A DNA stretch of 64,000 bases from Chryseolinea lacunae. GTDB lineage: Bacteria; Bacteroidota; Bacteroidia; Cytophagales; Cyclobacteriaceae. The DNA lies in NCBI RefSeq assembly GCF_016735595.1, contig NZ_JAERRB010000002.1:248001-312000 (forward strand), in the 5' to 3' direction. Below, in pieces: positions 42,147 to 52,096 of the stretch. The notes beneath the pieces are model-generated. The model did no database searches, was not told the DNA's origin, and saw nothing but the letters and a program-made list of their open reading frames with translations. Made by a program: the position numbers and the translations under genes. The first letter of the stretch is position 1. Each line of letters starts with the position of its first letter.

Positions 42147-43841
42147 TCACCACTCCACCTTCACCAACGACACACCCTGCCGCGGCAACAAAATCGGCAC
42201 AATCACTTTGCCGCCTTTCGGTTTCATAGTGCGACGCTCGCCAACAGTTTGCAGATGCCCTGCCTTTTCAAGCTGCGCCACCTGCTCGGGTGTGGGTTGC
42301 TGTGGCGATCCCATCTTTTTCCACGCTTCATAAGCGTTGCTGTGTTCGTCGTCAATTCTGTATTCGGTCACTTTTATTTTGTCTGCAGGCACATGCACAA
42401 TCACAACGTCGATGGGTTCTGCTTTGCCGGGCTTGTCTTCGTCGTGATAATTCCACACCATCACTGTGGCGTGGCGTTGTGTTTTGGATGCCAGCGCGCC
42501 GATGTCGGAGCTTTTGCGCACGCTGGAGTCCAACACCGTTTTTAGCGGATACATGCGGTTGCTGCCGGCAAACACGTGCGCGCCTTCCATCATGCCAAAC
42601 ATGCGAAAAACATTGAGCACAGGTTTGTCAACACCGTTGGTGGCCAGATCGCGGAAACCATAGAACCACGGTTGATTTTCAAATTCGAACGACCACGACA
42701 CGGCGCCCACCAGGTTGGCACCATACTTTTCTTTCAGTTCATATTTGCGCGCAAATGTTGCGGCTGTATAACTGGAATACATGGTGCCGTTGCGATAGGC
42801 GTTTTGTGGATTGGTGGCCATGCCACACGCGGCGCATCCTTCGGGATCTGACTCGCCCACAATGAGCGGAAGGTTTTTGGTTTCCGGATAGGCAAGCGCC
42901 GTTTTGATGCCGGCCTCAATGTCGCGCAGTTGTGGCGACATGTTCATCCACACCACACCGTTGCGCAGGGTTGGGTTGCCCTTGGCATGAAAGAGCAAGG
43001 CCTCCAGCGGCGAACCGGTTTTGCCCGTAGCGAAGTTGGTTTCATAAAGACAATGGCGGATGAAGTTGTTCATAAACTTTTGTGCTCCTGCACTGGACGT
43101 GCCGGCAATGTTTGGCCCGCCTATTCTGGCCGTGGCCAGCGCATGCTTCAGCCCGTCGGCAGCATAGTCGTAGAGTTTGAAAAATTCTTCCTCCGTTCCT
43201 TTCCAGTAGCCGTTGGGTTCGTTCCACACTTCCCAGTACCAGCTTTCCACTTCCGTTTTACCATAACGTTCCACACAATGTTTCACCCATTGATAAACCA
43301 GCTCACGCCATTTGTTATAGTCTTTGGGAGGATAGGCCCAGCCCGTGAAGATTTCGCCATAGGGATCGCCGGGTTTCCAATGGTGTTGATAAGGTGTAGG
43401 GTGTGTCGACAGCGCTTCGGGCATGAAACCGATTTGCGCGAGTGGCTTCATGCCGCGTTTCACATAGGTGTCGAAAATGCTGTCGACGAGCACCCAGTTA
43501 TAGATAGGGTTTCCATTTGCATCTTCGGTATAAGCGTTTGTAGAGCCCCATTTGAGCGCTGGCGTGCCGTCGCCCGTGCACAGCAAACTATGCGCCCGCA
43601 CATACACCGGCACCGGACTCAGCGCCGAAATTTCGGAAAGCAGCTTTTGCCCATCCTTCATGTATGTATAGTTCGGTTCGTCGTAGCCAAACCATGCCCA
43701 CAGCGGCGTCATTGGCCCTTGCTCTTTGTCCAGGTCTACGTTCACAATGGTAGTGGCCTTGGACTGTGCTTGTGTGTTGACATCGCACAACAGGATGGCG
43801 ATGCAGAGCAGACCAGGAAGAAGCAGGGCGTATTTTGTCAT
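42147..43841 (-). CDS. GH39-like glycoside hydrolase
   Basis: A 564-residue secreted enzyme (signal peptide ends NTQAQS). The TIM barrel is marked by MTPLWAWFGYDEPNYTY, and the acid/base is E208 in WYWEVWNEPN, typical of clan GH-A and of GH39 beta-xylosidases. A plausible nucleophile is E in LIVGESDPEG. A C-terminal beta-sandwich ends the protein (VIVPILLPRQGVSLVKVEW). It may cleave xylosides or related plant glycosides. The AraC gene lies 67 bases upstream in the same direction and probably controls it. Confidence 0.8.
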   Translation of the reverse strand: MTKYALLLPGLLCIAILLCDVNTQAQSKATTIVNVDLDKEQGPMTPLWAWFGYDEPNYTYMKDGQKLLSEISALSPVPVYVRAHSLLCTGDGTPALKWGSTNAYTEDANGNPIYNWVLVDSIFDTYVKRGMKPLAQIGFMPEALSTHPTPYQHHWKPGDPYGEIFTGWAYPPKDYNKWRELVYQWVKHCVERYGKTEVESWYWEVWNEPNGYWKGTEEEFFKLYDYAADGLKHALATARIGGPNIAGTSSAGAQKFMNNFIRHCLYETNFATGKTGSPLEALLFHAKGNPTLRNGVVWMNMSPQLRDIEAGIKTALAYPETKNLPLIVGESDPEGCAACGMATNPQNAYRNGTMYSSYTAATFARKYELKEKYGANLVGAVSWSFEFENQPWFYGFRDLATNGVDKPVLNVFRMFGMMEGAHVFAGSNRMYPLKTVLDSSVRKSSDIGALASKTQRHATVMVWNYHDEDKPGKAEPIDVVIVHVPADKIKVTEYRIDDEHSNAYEAWKKMGSPQQPTPEQVAQLEKAGHLQTVGERRTMKPKGGKVIVPILLPRQGVSLVKVEW

Positions 43842-43908
43842 GGCGTTGTGAGGCTGTTAATGTGGTATCGTTGGTTTATATTTAGTATATAGAGCAGTGA
43901 AGCAGGAA

Positions 43909-44787
43909 TCAGTTCCGCTGCACCTCGTTATATTTATTTTTATACTCCAGCGGACTGTGTTGCGTCACCGCTTTGAACTGGCGGTTGAAATTCGAAAGCG
44001 TGTGAAAGCCGCTTTCGTAGCAGGCCTGCGAAATGTTTAGTTTCTTTTCGATGAGCAGCTTGCACGAATATCCGATTCTGATTTCGGTGAGGAACTCCGA
44101 AAAAGTTTTGTTGGCGTGTGTTTTGAAATAGCGACTGAACGACGATGGCGTCATGTTGGCAATGGCGGCCACTTCTTCAAGACTGATGCGCTCGCGAAAG
44201 TTTTTCATCACATAGGCATGCACGCGGTTCATCCGCTCTGTGTCCGACTCTTTCAGCGAGTTGGTGTAGCCTTCGCTCGAAAGCAAATGATAGTCGGACG
44301 TGTGGGCCATAAAGTGCAGAATGTTCAGCAGTTTCAGGATGCTTTCAAAATCTTTCGCCGTCAACAAATCGAGCATCTGTTTTTTTATGTGCTCACCGGC
44401 GTTGCCCACAAGCTCCATGCCTTGTCTTGCTTTGCCAAACAATTGACGAATCCAGTACAGCTCATTTTTTTCAAGGAGTTGACTGCCGAGAAAATCTTCA
44501 TGAAAATAAATGACAACACCTTCCGTTCCCAACGCAGCGTTGCCCTCAAAATATTCCGGATCGCTTCGCCACAGGTGCGGGAGATCGGGGCCGGTGAACA
44601 CCACATCGCCTTCGCGAAACGGTGCAACATGATCGCCGATGAAACGCGTGCCCGTGCCCTTCAACACCACGAACAATTGATACTCGGGATGAAAATGCCA
44701 GTTCGCATCAAAATGTGGATCACTGAGAAATTTGATCTCGAATGCCTGGTTTGGAGAGATGGGCGATTTCTGGAGCGCGACCTTCAT
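43909..44787 (-). CDS. AraC family regulator with cupin sensor
   Basis: A 292-residue regulator. The N-terminal cupin (about 18-95) contains FDANWHFHPEYQLFVVLKGT and FREGDVVFTGPDLPHLW. The C-terminal HTH_18 (about 185-285) contains EEVAAIANMTPSSFSRYFKT and ACYESGFHTLSNFNRQFKAV, the classic AraC second helix pattern. Such regulators sense sugars. It is divergent from the ThuA-PVC fusion gene (164 bases between) and upstream of the GH39-like gene, so it may control both. Confidence 0.93.
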   Translation of the reverse strand: MKVALQKSPISPNQAFEIKFLSDPHFDANWHFHPEYQLFVVLKGTGTRFIGDHVAPFREGDVVFTGPDLPHLWRSDPEYFEGNAALGTEGVVIYFHEDFLGSQLLEKNELYWIRQLFGKARQGMELVGNAGEHIKKQMLDLLTAKDFESILKLLNILHFMAHTSDYHLLSSEGYTNSLKESDTERMNRVHAYVMKNFRERISLEEVAAIANMTPSSFSRYFKTHANKTFSEFLTEIRIGYSCKLLIEKKLNISQACYESGFHTLSNFNRQFKAVTQHSPLEYKNKYNEVQRN

Positions 44788-44951
44788 ATGTACAAGTTTA
44801 AGGAATTATCGGCCGATGAAGACACTTATTTATCATTCAATTAACCTTTCATCAAACTTCGATGATAAAAAACAGTCAGAAACGGGCAAAATACAGGAAT
44901 CGATTGCGGGATTTAATAGTCACCTTTAATCTCCTAACACCGTCCAACATC

Positions 44952-47900
44952 ATGAGAACGCTTGTCGCCCTAACCACCACAGTCCTTACCATTTTTCTTT
45001 TTGCCTGTCAGCAACCCAACAAAAAACAACGGGCCGACGGACCACGAAAGATTGAGATCCTGTTTCTGGGACACGACAGCGAGCATCATAATTCGGCGCA
45101 GTATATGCCCCTGCTGGCGGCAGCACTTGCCCCCGAAGGCATCAACCTCACATATACCGATAAACCGTCCGACCTAAACCCCGAAACCTTGTCGGCCTAC
45201 GACGGACTGGTGTTATATGCCAACCACGACTCCATCACGGCTACACAGGAAGCGGCGCTGTTGGAATTTGTGGAAGAGGGAAGAGGATTTATTCCCATTC
45301 ACTGTGCAAGCTTTTGTTTTCGCAACTCGGAAAAATTTGTAAACCTCGTGGGCGGTCAGTTTTTGAAACACGACACGGGAACGTTCGTAGCGTCTATTAT
45401 TAATAAGGAGCATTTCATCACAAAGCCCCTTAAAGAATTTTCGACCTGGGATGAAACCTATGTTCATTCCAAACTCACCGCCGACCGGACCACGCTGATG
45501 GAACGTGTGGAAGGCGATCATCACGAACCGTGGACGTGGGTGCGGGATCAAGGCAAAGGCCGCGTGTTCTACACCGCCTATGGTCATGACGAGCGTACGT
45601 GGGACAACCCCGGGTTTCATCAACTGGTGAAACAAGGCATCGTTTGGGCCGTGGGCGACAACGTGAAAACGCAATGGGAGGAATACAGAAAGACCATGCC
45701 TACGCTGGTCTACAAAGACGTGCCCAACATTCCGAACTATGAGAAAAGAAATCCGGCGCCTCAATACCAGGAACCTTTGTCGGCCGAAGAATCAAAGAAA
45801 CTTATTCAGGTGCCCGCGGGATTCGACCTCGAACTGTTTGTGTCGGAACCCGACATCATCAATCCCATTGCCATGGACTGGGATGAGCGTGGCAGGCTTT
45901 GGGTGATCGAAACCGTAGACTATCCCAACACCGTGCGCGACGACGACGGTGTGGGTGACGACCGCATCAAAATCTGTGAAGACACCGACGGCGACGGCAA
46001 GGCTGACAAGTTCACGGTGTTTGCCGACAACCTCAACATCCCCACCAGCCTGGTGTTTGCAAACGGCGGTGTGATTGTGTCGCAGGCACCACACTTCCTG
46101 TTTCTGCAAGACACCAACGGCGACGACAAAGCCGACGTCCGGAAAATTCTGATCGACGGATGGGGAACCTTCGATACACATGCCGGACCATCCAATCTCA
46201 AATACGGCATCGACAATCACATCTGGGGCACGGTTGGTTATTCCGGTTTCAAAGGCAACATCGCCGGCAAGGCTTTCGAGTTTTCACAAGGCTTCTATCG
46301 CTTCACCCCACAGGTTTCGGATTTCGAATTCATGACCAAGACCAGCAACAACACATGGGGACTTGGCCTTACCGAAACCAACGACATCTTCGGATCGACC
46401 GCCAACAACACGCACAGTGTTTTTATGGGCATCTCGAGCGAGCAGGCAAACGGTGTGGAAGGCATCCTGGTAAACGGGCAGAAACTAGACGGCCACTATG
46501 CCATGCATCCCATCACCGCGAAGGTTCGGCAGGTGGATGTGTTTGGTGGATTCACGGCAGCAGCGGGTCACAATTTTTATACAGCACGGGCCTATCCCAA
46601 AACATTCTGGAATCGCGTTGCCTTTGTGTGTGAACCCACGGGACACCTGGTGCACATGGCGCGTATCGAAAAAGACGGTGCGGGCTTCGTGGAGAAAGAT
46701 GGCTGGAACCTGTTTGCCGGTGCCGACGAATGGGTGTCGCCGGTGGAAGCCAAGGTTGGTCCCGACGGCGCCGTGTGGGTGTTGGATTGGTATGACTTTA
46801 TAATCCAGCACAACCCTACGCCTACACCCGAACGCGGCGGCTACACAGCCGACACGGGAAAAGGAAACGCCTATGAAAATCCGCTCCGCGACAAATCGCA
46901 CGGGCGCGTGTGGCGTGTGGTGTATCGCGATGCAAAACCCTACACTCCTATTCAACTGAACAACGCCAAACCCAACGAACTTGTGTCAACGCTTGGCCAC
47001 GACAATCTGTTCTGGAGAACCACAGCGCAACGGCTGCTGGTGGAGCGTGGCGACAAGAGCGTGGTGCCGGTGTTGCTGGATCAGGTGAAAAACCAAACGA
47101 CCGACGAAGACGGAAACAATGCCGCCGCCCTCCATGCCCTGTGGACGTTGCAGGGACTGGGTGTCGTCAAAGAAGGTGACGAAACATTTTCGGTGGTCAC
47201 ACGCGCGCTAAAACATCCGTCGGCAAGTGTGCGCAAGGCGGCGATACAAATTCTTTCGGGTGTGAAGTGGACAGAGGCGTTTGTGAAGTCGTCGAACATT
47301 TTGAACGATGCCGATCCGAACACGCGCATGGCGGCCATACTTTCCACCACCACGTTGCCGCCATCCGATTCCATCGGAACACTGCTGTATGCCATCAGCA
47401 AGGAAGAAGCAATCACAAAAGACGACTGGCTGGCGAAAGCTGTGTATGTCGCTGCCGTGAAGCATCGCGACGGTTTCCGGAAAGCCTACCTGCGCGAACA
47501 TGCCGACTACAAAACACCGGAAGTTGTGGTGCTGAAACGCGAGACGGCAGACTTCAACGACGCCGCGTGGAATGTGATGAAACTTCCACAGTATATCGAA
47601 AAAGCAGGTCTTGAAATTGACGGCCTCATCTGGTTTCGAACCACCGTGGATGTTCCCAACAACATGGTCGGCAAGAAAGCATCGCTCTCCCTCGGCCCGA
47701 TCGACGATTCGGATGAGGTGTGGCTTAATGGCGTGAAGGTGGCGGAGACTTTTAAAGCCCCGAACAAACCCAGAGTCTACGAAATCCCTGCGGGCAAACT
47801 CAAGGCTGGAAAAAATTCACTGGCCATAAAAGTGGAAGACACAGGTGGCGGCGGAGGTCTCTACGGAAAAGCCGACGAGCTCTTTTTGTCGGTGGGGAAA

Positions 47901-48449
47901 GAGAAGATCACCCTTGCCGGCGATTGGAAGTATGACGTGGAAGCGGAGTACAGCGCGGCAAAGAAAAATATTTTTCAGGAAGTTGCCATCGGCGAGGTGT
48001 TCATGAAACACTATGCCACCGACGCTGCAACGGCCGCCTTGGAACTTGGCCCCATTGCCAAAGACGCAACCGTCATTCACATCAAAGTGATCAAGAACCA
48101 GATGAAGTATGATCTCAAAGACTTCACGGTGGTAGCTGGCAAACCGGTTGAAGTGATTTTTGAAAATCCCGACTTCATGCAGCACAACCTGGTGATCGCC
48201 AAACAAGGCACCATGAAAGTTGTGGGCGCCGCAGCCGATAAGCTGGCCGCCGATCCAAAAGGCGCCGAGTTGAATTATGTGCCGGCCATTCCGGAAGTGC
48301 TGTTCTCCACGAAGCTGGTGAATCCACAGCAGACGGTGCGCCTGAGTTTTGTGGCACCGAAAGAAGCAGGCGCATACCCTTACGTGTGCACATTCCCGGG
48401 CCACTGGTCTATCATGAACGGCACGATGAACGTGGTGAAATCAAAATAA
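44952..48449 (+). CDS. ThuA - PVC dehydrogenase - HEAT - jelly roll - cupredoxin fusion lipoprotein
   Basis: An 1165-residue periplasmic lipoprotein (leader ends IFLFAC, cysteine near 17). Residues about 30-245 are a ThuA-like glutamine-amidotransferase fold (IEILFLGHDSEHHNSAQYMP). About 280-645 is a PVC-type L-sorbosone-dehydrogenase-like propeller (VPAGFDLELFVSEPDIINPI, WDERGRLWVIETVDYP). About 665-840 are HEAT-like repeats; about 860-980 a jelly roll (LIWFRTTVDVP, DSDEVWLNGVKV). The last 125 residues are an azurin-like cupredoxin with copper ligands H1078, C1146, H1151 and M1155, spaced as azurin C112/H117/M121. No heme motif is present. It heads an operon with a transporter, epimerase and oxidoreductase and likely oxidises a sugar, passing electrons to copper (inference). 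I start at 44952 where the leader begins. Confidence 0.9.
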   Translation: MRTLVALTTTVLTIFLFACQQPNKKQRADGPRKIEILFLGHDSEHHNSAQYMPLLAAALAPEGINLTYTDKPSDLNPETLSAYDGLVLYANHDSITATQEAALLEFVEEGRGFIPIHCASFCFRNSEKFVNLVGGQFLKHDTGTFVASIINKEHFITKPLKEFSTWDETYVHSKLTADRTTLMERVEGDHHEPWTWVRDQGKGRVFYTAYGHDERTWDNPGFHQLVKQGIVWAVGDNVKTQWEEYRKTMPTLVYKDVPNIPNYEKRNPAPQYQEPLSAEESKKLIQVPAGFDLELFVSEPDIINPIAMDWDERGRLWVIETVDYPNTVRDDDGVGDDRIKICEDTDGDGKADKFTVFADNLNIPTSLVFANGGVIVSQAPHFLFLQDTNGDDKADVRKILIDGWGTFDTHAGPSNLKYGIDNHIWGTVGYSGFKGNIAGKAFEFSQGFYRFTPQVSDFEFMTKTSNNTWGLGLTETNDIFGSTANNTHSVFMGISSEQANGVEGILVNGQKLDGHYAMHPITAKVRQVDVFGGFTAAAGHNFYTARAYPKTFWNRVAFVCEPTGHLVHMARIEKDGAGFVEKDGWNLFAGADEWVSPVEAKVGPDGAVWVLDWYDFIIQHNPTPTPERGGYTADTGKGNAYENPLRDKSHGRVWRVVYRDAKPYTPIQLNNAKPNELVSTLGHDNLFWRTTAQRLLVERGDKSVVPVLLDQVKNQTTDEDGNNAAALHALWTLQGLGVVKEGDETFSVVTRALKHPSASVRKAAIQILSGVKWTEAFVKSSNILNDADPNTRMAAILSTTTLPPSDSIGTLLYAISKEEAITKDDWLAKAVYVAAVKHRDGFRKAYLREHADYKTPEVVVLKRETADFNDAAWNVMKLPQYIEKAGLEIDGLIWFRTTVDVPNNMVGKKASLSLGPIDDSDEVWLNGVKVAETFKAPNKPRVYEIPAGKLKAGKNSLAIKVEDTGGGGGLYGKADELFLSVGKEKITLAGDWKYDVEAEYSAAKKNIFQEVAIGEVFMKHYATDAATAALELGPIAKDATVIHIKVIKNQMKYDLKDFTVVAGKPVEVIFENPDFMQHNLVIAKQGTMKVVGAAADKLAADPKGAELNYVPAIPEVLFSTKLVNPQQTVRLSFVAPKEAGAYPYVCTFPGHWSIMNGTMNVVKSK

Positions 48450-48496
48450 TAAAATAACATTCTGCACTGCGTGACAAATCCTAAACCCATCATGCC

Positions 48497-50038
48497 ATGA
48501 CGCAACCGAATTCCACCAGACAAGATCGTCCGGACATTAAATTGTTTCTGGCGTGTTTTGTGGCGCTGGTCACAACCTCTTTTGGCTTTATTCTCCGCGC
48601 CCTCACGCTGTCGCAGTGGGGCGCGGAATTTAAGCTCACCAACACGCAGATCGGCGAGATTGCCGGCGTGGGGCTGTGGCCCTTTGCCATCAGCATTGTG
48701 CTCTTCAGTTTGATTGTTGATAAAGTAGGCTATAAGAACTCCATGATCTTTGCCTTTGTGTGTCACGTGGCGTCTGCGGCACTCACGTTTTTTGCAACGG
48801 GATACACGTCGCTCTATGTGGCCACGTTCATCATGGCACTGGGCAACGGCACGGTGGAAGCGGTGGTGAACCCCGCTGTGGCCACGCTGTTTCCAAAAGA
48901 AAAAACCAAGTGGCTCAACATGCTCCACGCCGGCTGGCCCACAGGGCTGGTGTTGGGTGGAATCATGGCGCTGGTGATGGGGCCTGAAGCGGACTGGCGT
49001 TTCAAAATCATACTGGTGTTGCTGCCGGCCATTGGCTATGGCATCCTCATGTTCCCCCTGCGTTTCCCGGTGAACGAACGAGTGAAGGCCGGTGTGTCTT
49101 ATCTCGACATGCTCAAAGAAGTTGGTGTAGGAGGGGCGTTGATCATTGTTGCGCTCATCGTGTTCCAGTTGGGCGTGGTGTTTGGCTGGTCCACGCTCAC
49201 AAACGTGGCGGTGACTGCAGGTGTGGTGGCCGTGTTTGGATTTTTTGTGAGAAGCATAGGGCGGCCGTTATTTATCGTGATGCTGTTGATTATGGTGCCC
49301 CTGGCCACAACAGAACTGGGAACCGACAGCTGGATTTCAGACCTCATGGCACCCGAGATGACCGCCATCGGGTTGCAGGCCGGATGGATTCTGGTCTACA
49401 CCTCGGCCATCATGGCGGCGCTGCGATTGTTTGCCGGAAATTTCATTCATAAGATATCGCCCCTCGGATTGCTGGCCGTGTGTTCGGCCGTGGCCGCGGT
49501 GGGTTTGTTCCTGCTGTCTTCGTCCAACGGCATCATGGTGCTGGTGGCGGCTACTGTCTTCGCACTGGGCAAAACATTTTTCTGGCCCACCATGCTGGGC
49601 GTGGTGGCCGAACGTTTTCCCAAAGGAGGTGCATTGACCCTTAACATTACCGGCGGGGTTGGGATGATCGGTGCCGGCGTTATCGGTGCCGTGATCCTCG
49701 GCTTCATCCAGGACAAAAACATTGACGCCACACTTCGTGTCTATGACACCGCAAACCAAACGGCACTCCACAGCACCTATGTGACCGATCCGAAGCAAAG
49801 CATTTTTGGTAGCTATCGCGCCGTCGATGCCGCCAAACTTTCAACGGCCGATGCGGCCACGCAAGGCATTGTGCTGGGTGTGAAAGAACAGGCCAAGAAG
49901 GATGCGTTGAAGACCATCGCCATCTTTCCCGTGGGCATGTTGCTTTGCTACCTGGCCCTCATGTGGTATTTCAAACAACAGGGCGGCTATCGCGTGGTGA
50001 TGTTGTCGGCCGACGATCCGGTTCCTTCTTTAAAATAA
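48497..50038 (+). CDS. MFS transporter
   Basis: A 513-residue major facilitator with 12 or more hydrophobic segments. The N-terminal TM region reads LFLACFVALVTTSFGFILRA, and the loop 2-3 region (DKVGYKNSMI) fits MFS motif A loosely. Its context in a run with ThuA-PVC fusion, epimerase and Gfo/Idh genes suggests import of a sugar or keto-sugar. It starts 47 bases after the fusion gene and ends 9 bases before the epimerase. Confidence 0.9.
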   Translation: MTQPNSTRQDRPDIKLFLACFVALVTTSFGFILRALTLSQWGAEFKLTNTQIGEIAGVGLWPFAISIVLFSLIVDKVGYKNSMIFAFVCHVASAALTFFATGYTSLYVATFIMALGNGTVEAVVNPAVATLFPKEKTKWLNMLHAGWPTGLVLGGIMALVMGPEADWRFKIILVLLPAIGYGILMFPLRFPVNERVKAGVSYLDMLKEVGVGGALIIVALIVFQLGVVFGWSTLTNVAVTAGVVAVFGFFVRSIGRPLFIVMLLIMVPLATTELGTDSWISDLMAPEMTAIGLQAGWILVYTSAIMAALRLFAGNFIHKISPLGLLAVCSAVAAVGLFLLSSSNGIMVLVAATVFALGKTFFWPTMLGVVAERFPKGGALTLNITGGVGMIGAGVIGAVILGFIQDKNIDATLRVYDTANQTALHSTYVTDPKQSIFGSYRAVDAAKLSTADAATQGIVLGVKEQAKKDALKTIAIFPVGMLLCYLALMWYFKQQGGYRVVMLSADDPVPSLK

Positions 50039-50047
50039 AAAAGAACA

Positions 50048-50908
50048 ATGAGCACAAATCTGAAATTTGGTGTGAGCACCTGGCTGTGGACGTCGCCGTT
50101 CACCACCGACACTGTGGCCTTGTTCCCCAAAATAAAAGCCATGGGCTTCGACGCCGTAGAGATCCCCGTGGAGTATCCCGAAAAGATCGACGGCAAAAAA
50201 GTGAAGGAAGCGCTCGATCGCCACGGACTGAAGGCCATCGTGTGTGGTGCCTTTGGGCCCTCGCGCGACCTGACGCACGATGATGCGGCCGTGCATAAAA
50301 ATTGCTTCGACTACATCTATCAATGCTTCGACCTGTGCAACACCTGGGATGCGACGTTTCTGGCGGGCCCGATGTATTCGGCCGTAGGCAAAGCCCGCAT
50401 GGTTCCTCCCGACCAACGCAAAATAGAATGGGAACGCGCCGTGAAAAATCTCCGGACCGTGTGCGTCCGCGCGCAACAACAAGGCCTGGCCATTGCACTG
50501 GAACCCTTGAACCGGTTTGAGTCTGACCTTGTCAACACCGCCGATGACGTGGTGCGTTTGGTGAACGACATAAACCATCCCTCGGCCAAAATATTACTCG
50601 ACGGTTTTCACATGGCCATCGAAGAACGAAACCTGGAACAGGCCATCACGAAGGCAGGCAACAATTTGATACACGTGCAGGTGGCGGAGAACTACCGGGG
50701 CACACCCGGCACCGGTCAAACACCGTGGGCTTCGTTCAAGGCGGGCCTGGAAAAAATAAACTACCAGGGAGTCGTGTCCATCGAAAGCTTCACACCCGAA
50801 GTGAAAGAACTGGCAGGCGCCGTGTGCATCTGGAAAAATCTGGCCGAAAGCCAGGACGCCTTTGCATCGGACGGAATTTTGTTTTTGAAAAAATTATTAA
50901 ACGCATAG
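50048..50908 (+). CDS. Sugar phosphate isomerase/epimerase (TIM barrel)
   Basis: A 286-residue xylose-isomerase-like TIM barrel of the D-psicose/D-tagatose 3-epimerase type. Metal-binding residues fall in LAIALEPLNRFES (Glu), AKILLDGFHMAIEE (Asp and His), LIHVQVAENYRGTPG (His) and the final GVVSIESF (Glu). It probably epimerises or isomerises a free keto-sugar produced by the oxidising enzymes next to it. It lies 4 bases before the Gfo/Idh/MocA gene. Confidence 0.9.
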   Translation: MSTNLKFGVSTWLWTSPFTTDTVALFPKIKAMGFDAVEIPVEYPEKIDGKKVKEALDRHGLKAIVCGAFGPSRDLTHDDAAVHKNCFDYIYQCFDLCNTWDATFLAGPMYSAVGKARMVPPDQRKIEWERAVKNLRTVCVRAQQQGLAIALEPLNRFESDLVNTADDVVRLVNDINHPSAKILLDGFHMAIEERNLEQAITKAGNNLIHVQVAENYRGTPGTGQTPWASFKAGLEKINYQGVVSIESFTPEVKELAGAVCIWKNLAESQDAFASDGILFLKKLLNA

Positions 50909-50912
50909 TGTC

Positions 50913-52040
50913 ATGAGCAACAAAAAAATCAACGTAGCCATCATAGGCCTTGGCTTTGGTGCCGAATTCATTCCCATCTATCAGAAGCATCCCAACGCAA
51001 ACCTCATCGCCATCTGTCAGCGCAACGAACAAAAGCTCCAGGAGATCGGCGATGCATTTGCCATCGAAAAACGATTCACGTCCTATGACGAATTGTTGAA
51101 AGATCCGTCCATTGACGCCGTGCACATCAACACGCCCATTCCGGATCACGGCATTCAATCCATCAAGGCATTGAAGGCCGGCAAGCACGTGGCCTGCACG
51201 GTGCCCATGGCCACTACCGTGGAAGAGTGCGAAGAGATTGTGAAGCTCACCAAAGAAAAAGGACTCACCTACATGATGATGGAGACCGTGGTGTATGCGC
51301 GCGAGTTTCTCTTCATGAAAGAACTATATGACAAGGGCGAACTGGGCAAAATCCAGTTCATCAAAGCCAGTCACCAACAAGACATGGACGGCTGGCCCAA
51401 CTATTGGCCGGGACTTCCGCCGATGTACTACGCCACACATTGTGTGGGCCCCGTGTTGGGATTGGTGAGGGGAGAAGCCGAGTATGTGTCGTGTTTTGGT
51501 TCGGGCACCATTCGTGAAGACCTGCAAAAACATTACAACTCTCCTTACGCTGTGGAGACGGCCCATATCAAATTCAGAAACTCAGATCTGAGCGCGCACG
51601 TCTATCGTTCGCTTTTTGATGTGGCGCGTCAATACCGCGAGAGCTTTGAAGTATACGGTTCGAAAAAATCAGTAGAGTGGCCGTTGATCGAGGGCAAGCC
51701 GCTGGTGATGCACACCGCTAAACGACCCGAAGCCGAAATACCCGAAGAAGTGGAAAGCCCTGATTTTGCAAAGCGCCTGCCCGAACCCATTCAGCGCTTC
51801 ACCACCAAAGGGGTTTACGATGCCGACGAACACCAGCATTTATCATTCACACAAGGCGCAGGCCATGGCGGCTCGCATCCACACCTGGTGCATGTGTTTG
51901 TGGATGCGTTGGTGAACAAAACGGTGCCCTATCCCAACGCTGTTCAATCGGCAAACATCACGTGCGTTGGCATTCTAGCGCATGAGTCGGCCCTGCAAGG
52001 GGGCAAGATCATGCCCTTGCCGGCGTTCACACTTTCGTAG
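50913..52040 (+). CDS. Gfo/Idh/MocA family oxidoreductase
   Basis: A 375-residue NAD(P)-dependent dehydrogenase. The Rossmann fold starts with NVAIIGLGFGAEFIPIYQKH; VHINTPIPDHGIQSIKALKA and GKHVACTVPMATTVEECEEI (in place of the usual EKP) follow. The C-terminal domain carries MYYATHCVGPVLGLVRGEAE with the catalytic-type His. Relatives oxidise or reduce sugar hydroxyls. It is the last gene of the four-gene sugar-oxidation run; an inverted-repeat element lies 56 bases beyond its stop. Confidence 0.92.
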   Translation: MSNKKINVAIIGLGFGAEFIPIYQKHPNANLIAICQRNEQKLQEIGDAFAIEKRFTSYDELLKDPSIDAVHINTPIPDHGIQSIKALKAGKHVACTVPMATTVEECEEIVKLTKEKGLTYMMMETVVYAREFLFMKELYDKGELGKIQFIKASHQQDMDGWPNYWPGLPPMYYATHCVGPVLGLVRGEAEYVSCFGSGTIREDLQKHYNSPYAVETAHIKFRNSDLSAHVYRSLFDVARQYRESFEVYGSKKSVEWPLIEGKPLVMHTAKRPEAEIPEEVESPDFAKRLPEPIQRFTTKGVYDADEHQHLSFTQGAGHGGSHPHLVHVFVDALVNKTVPYPNAVQSANITCVGILAHESALQGGKIMPLPAFTLS

Positions 52041-52096
52041 CAGGGAAGTGTAGGACATGAGGTGATGGTCCGTTGTGTGGTTGATGTTATCGCGTG

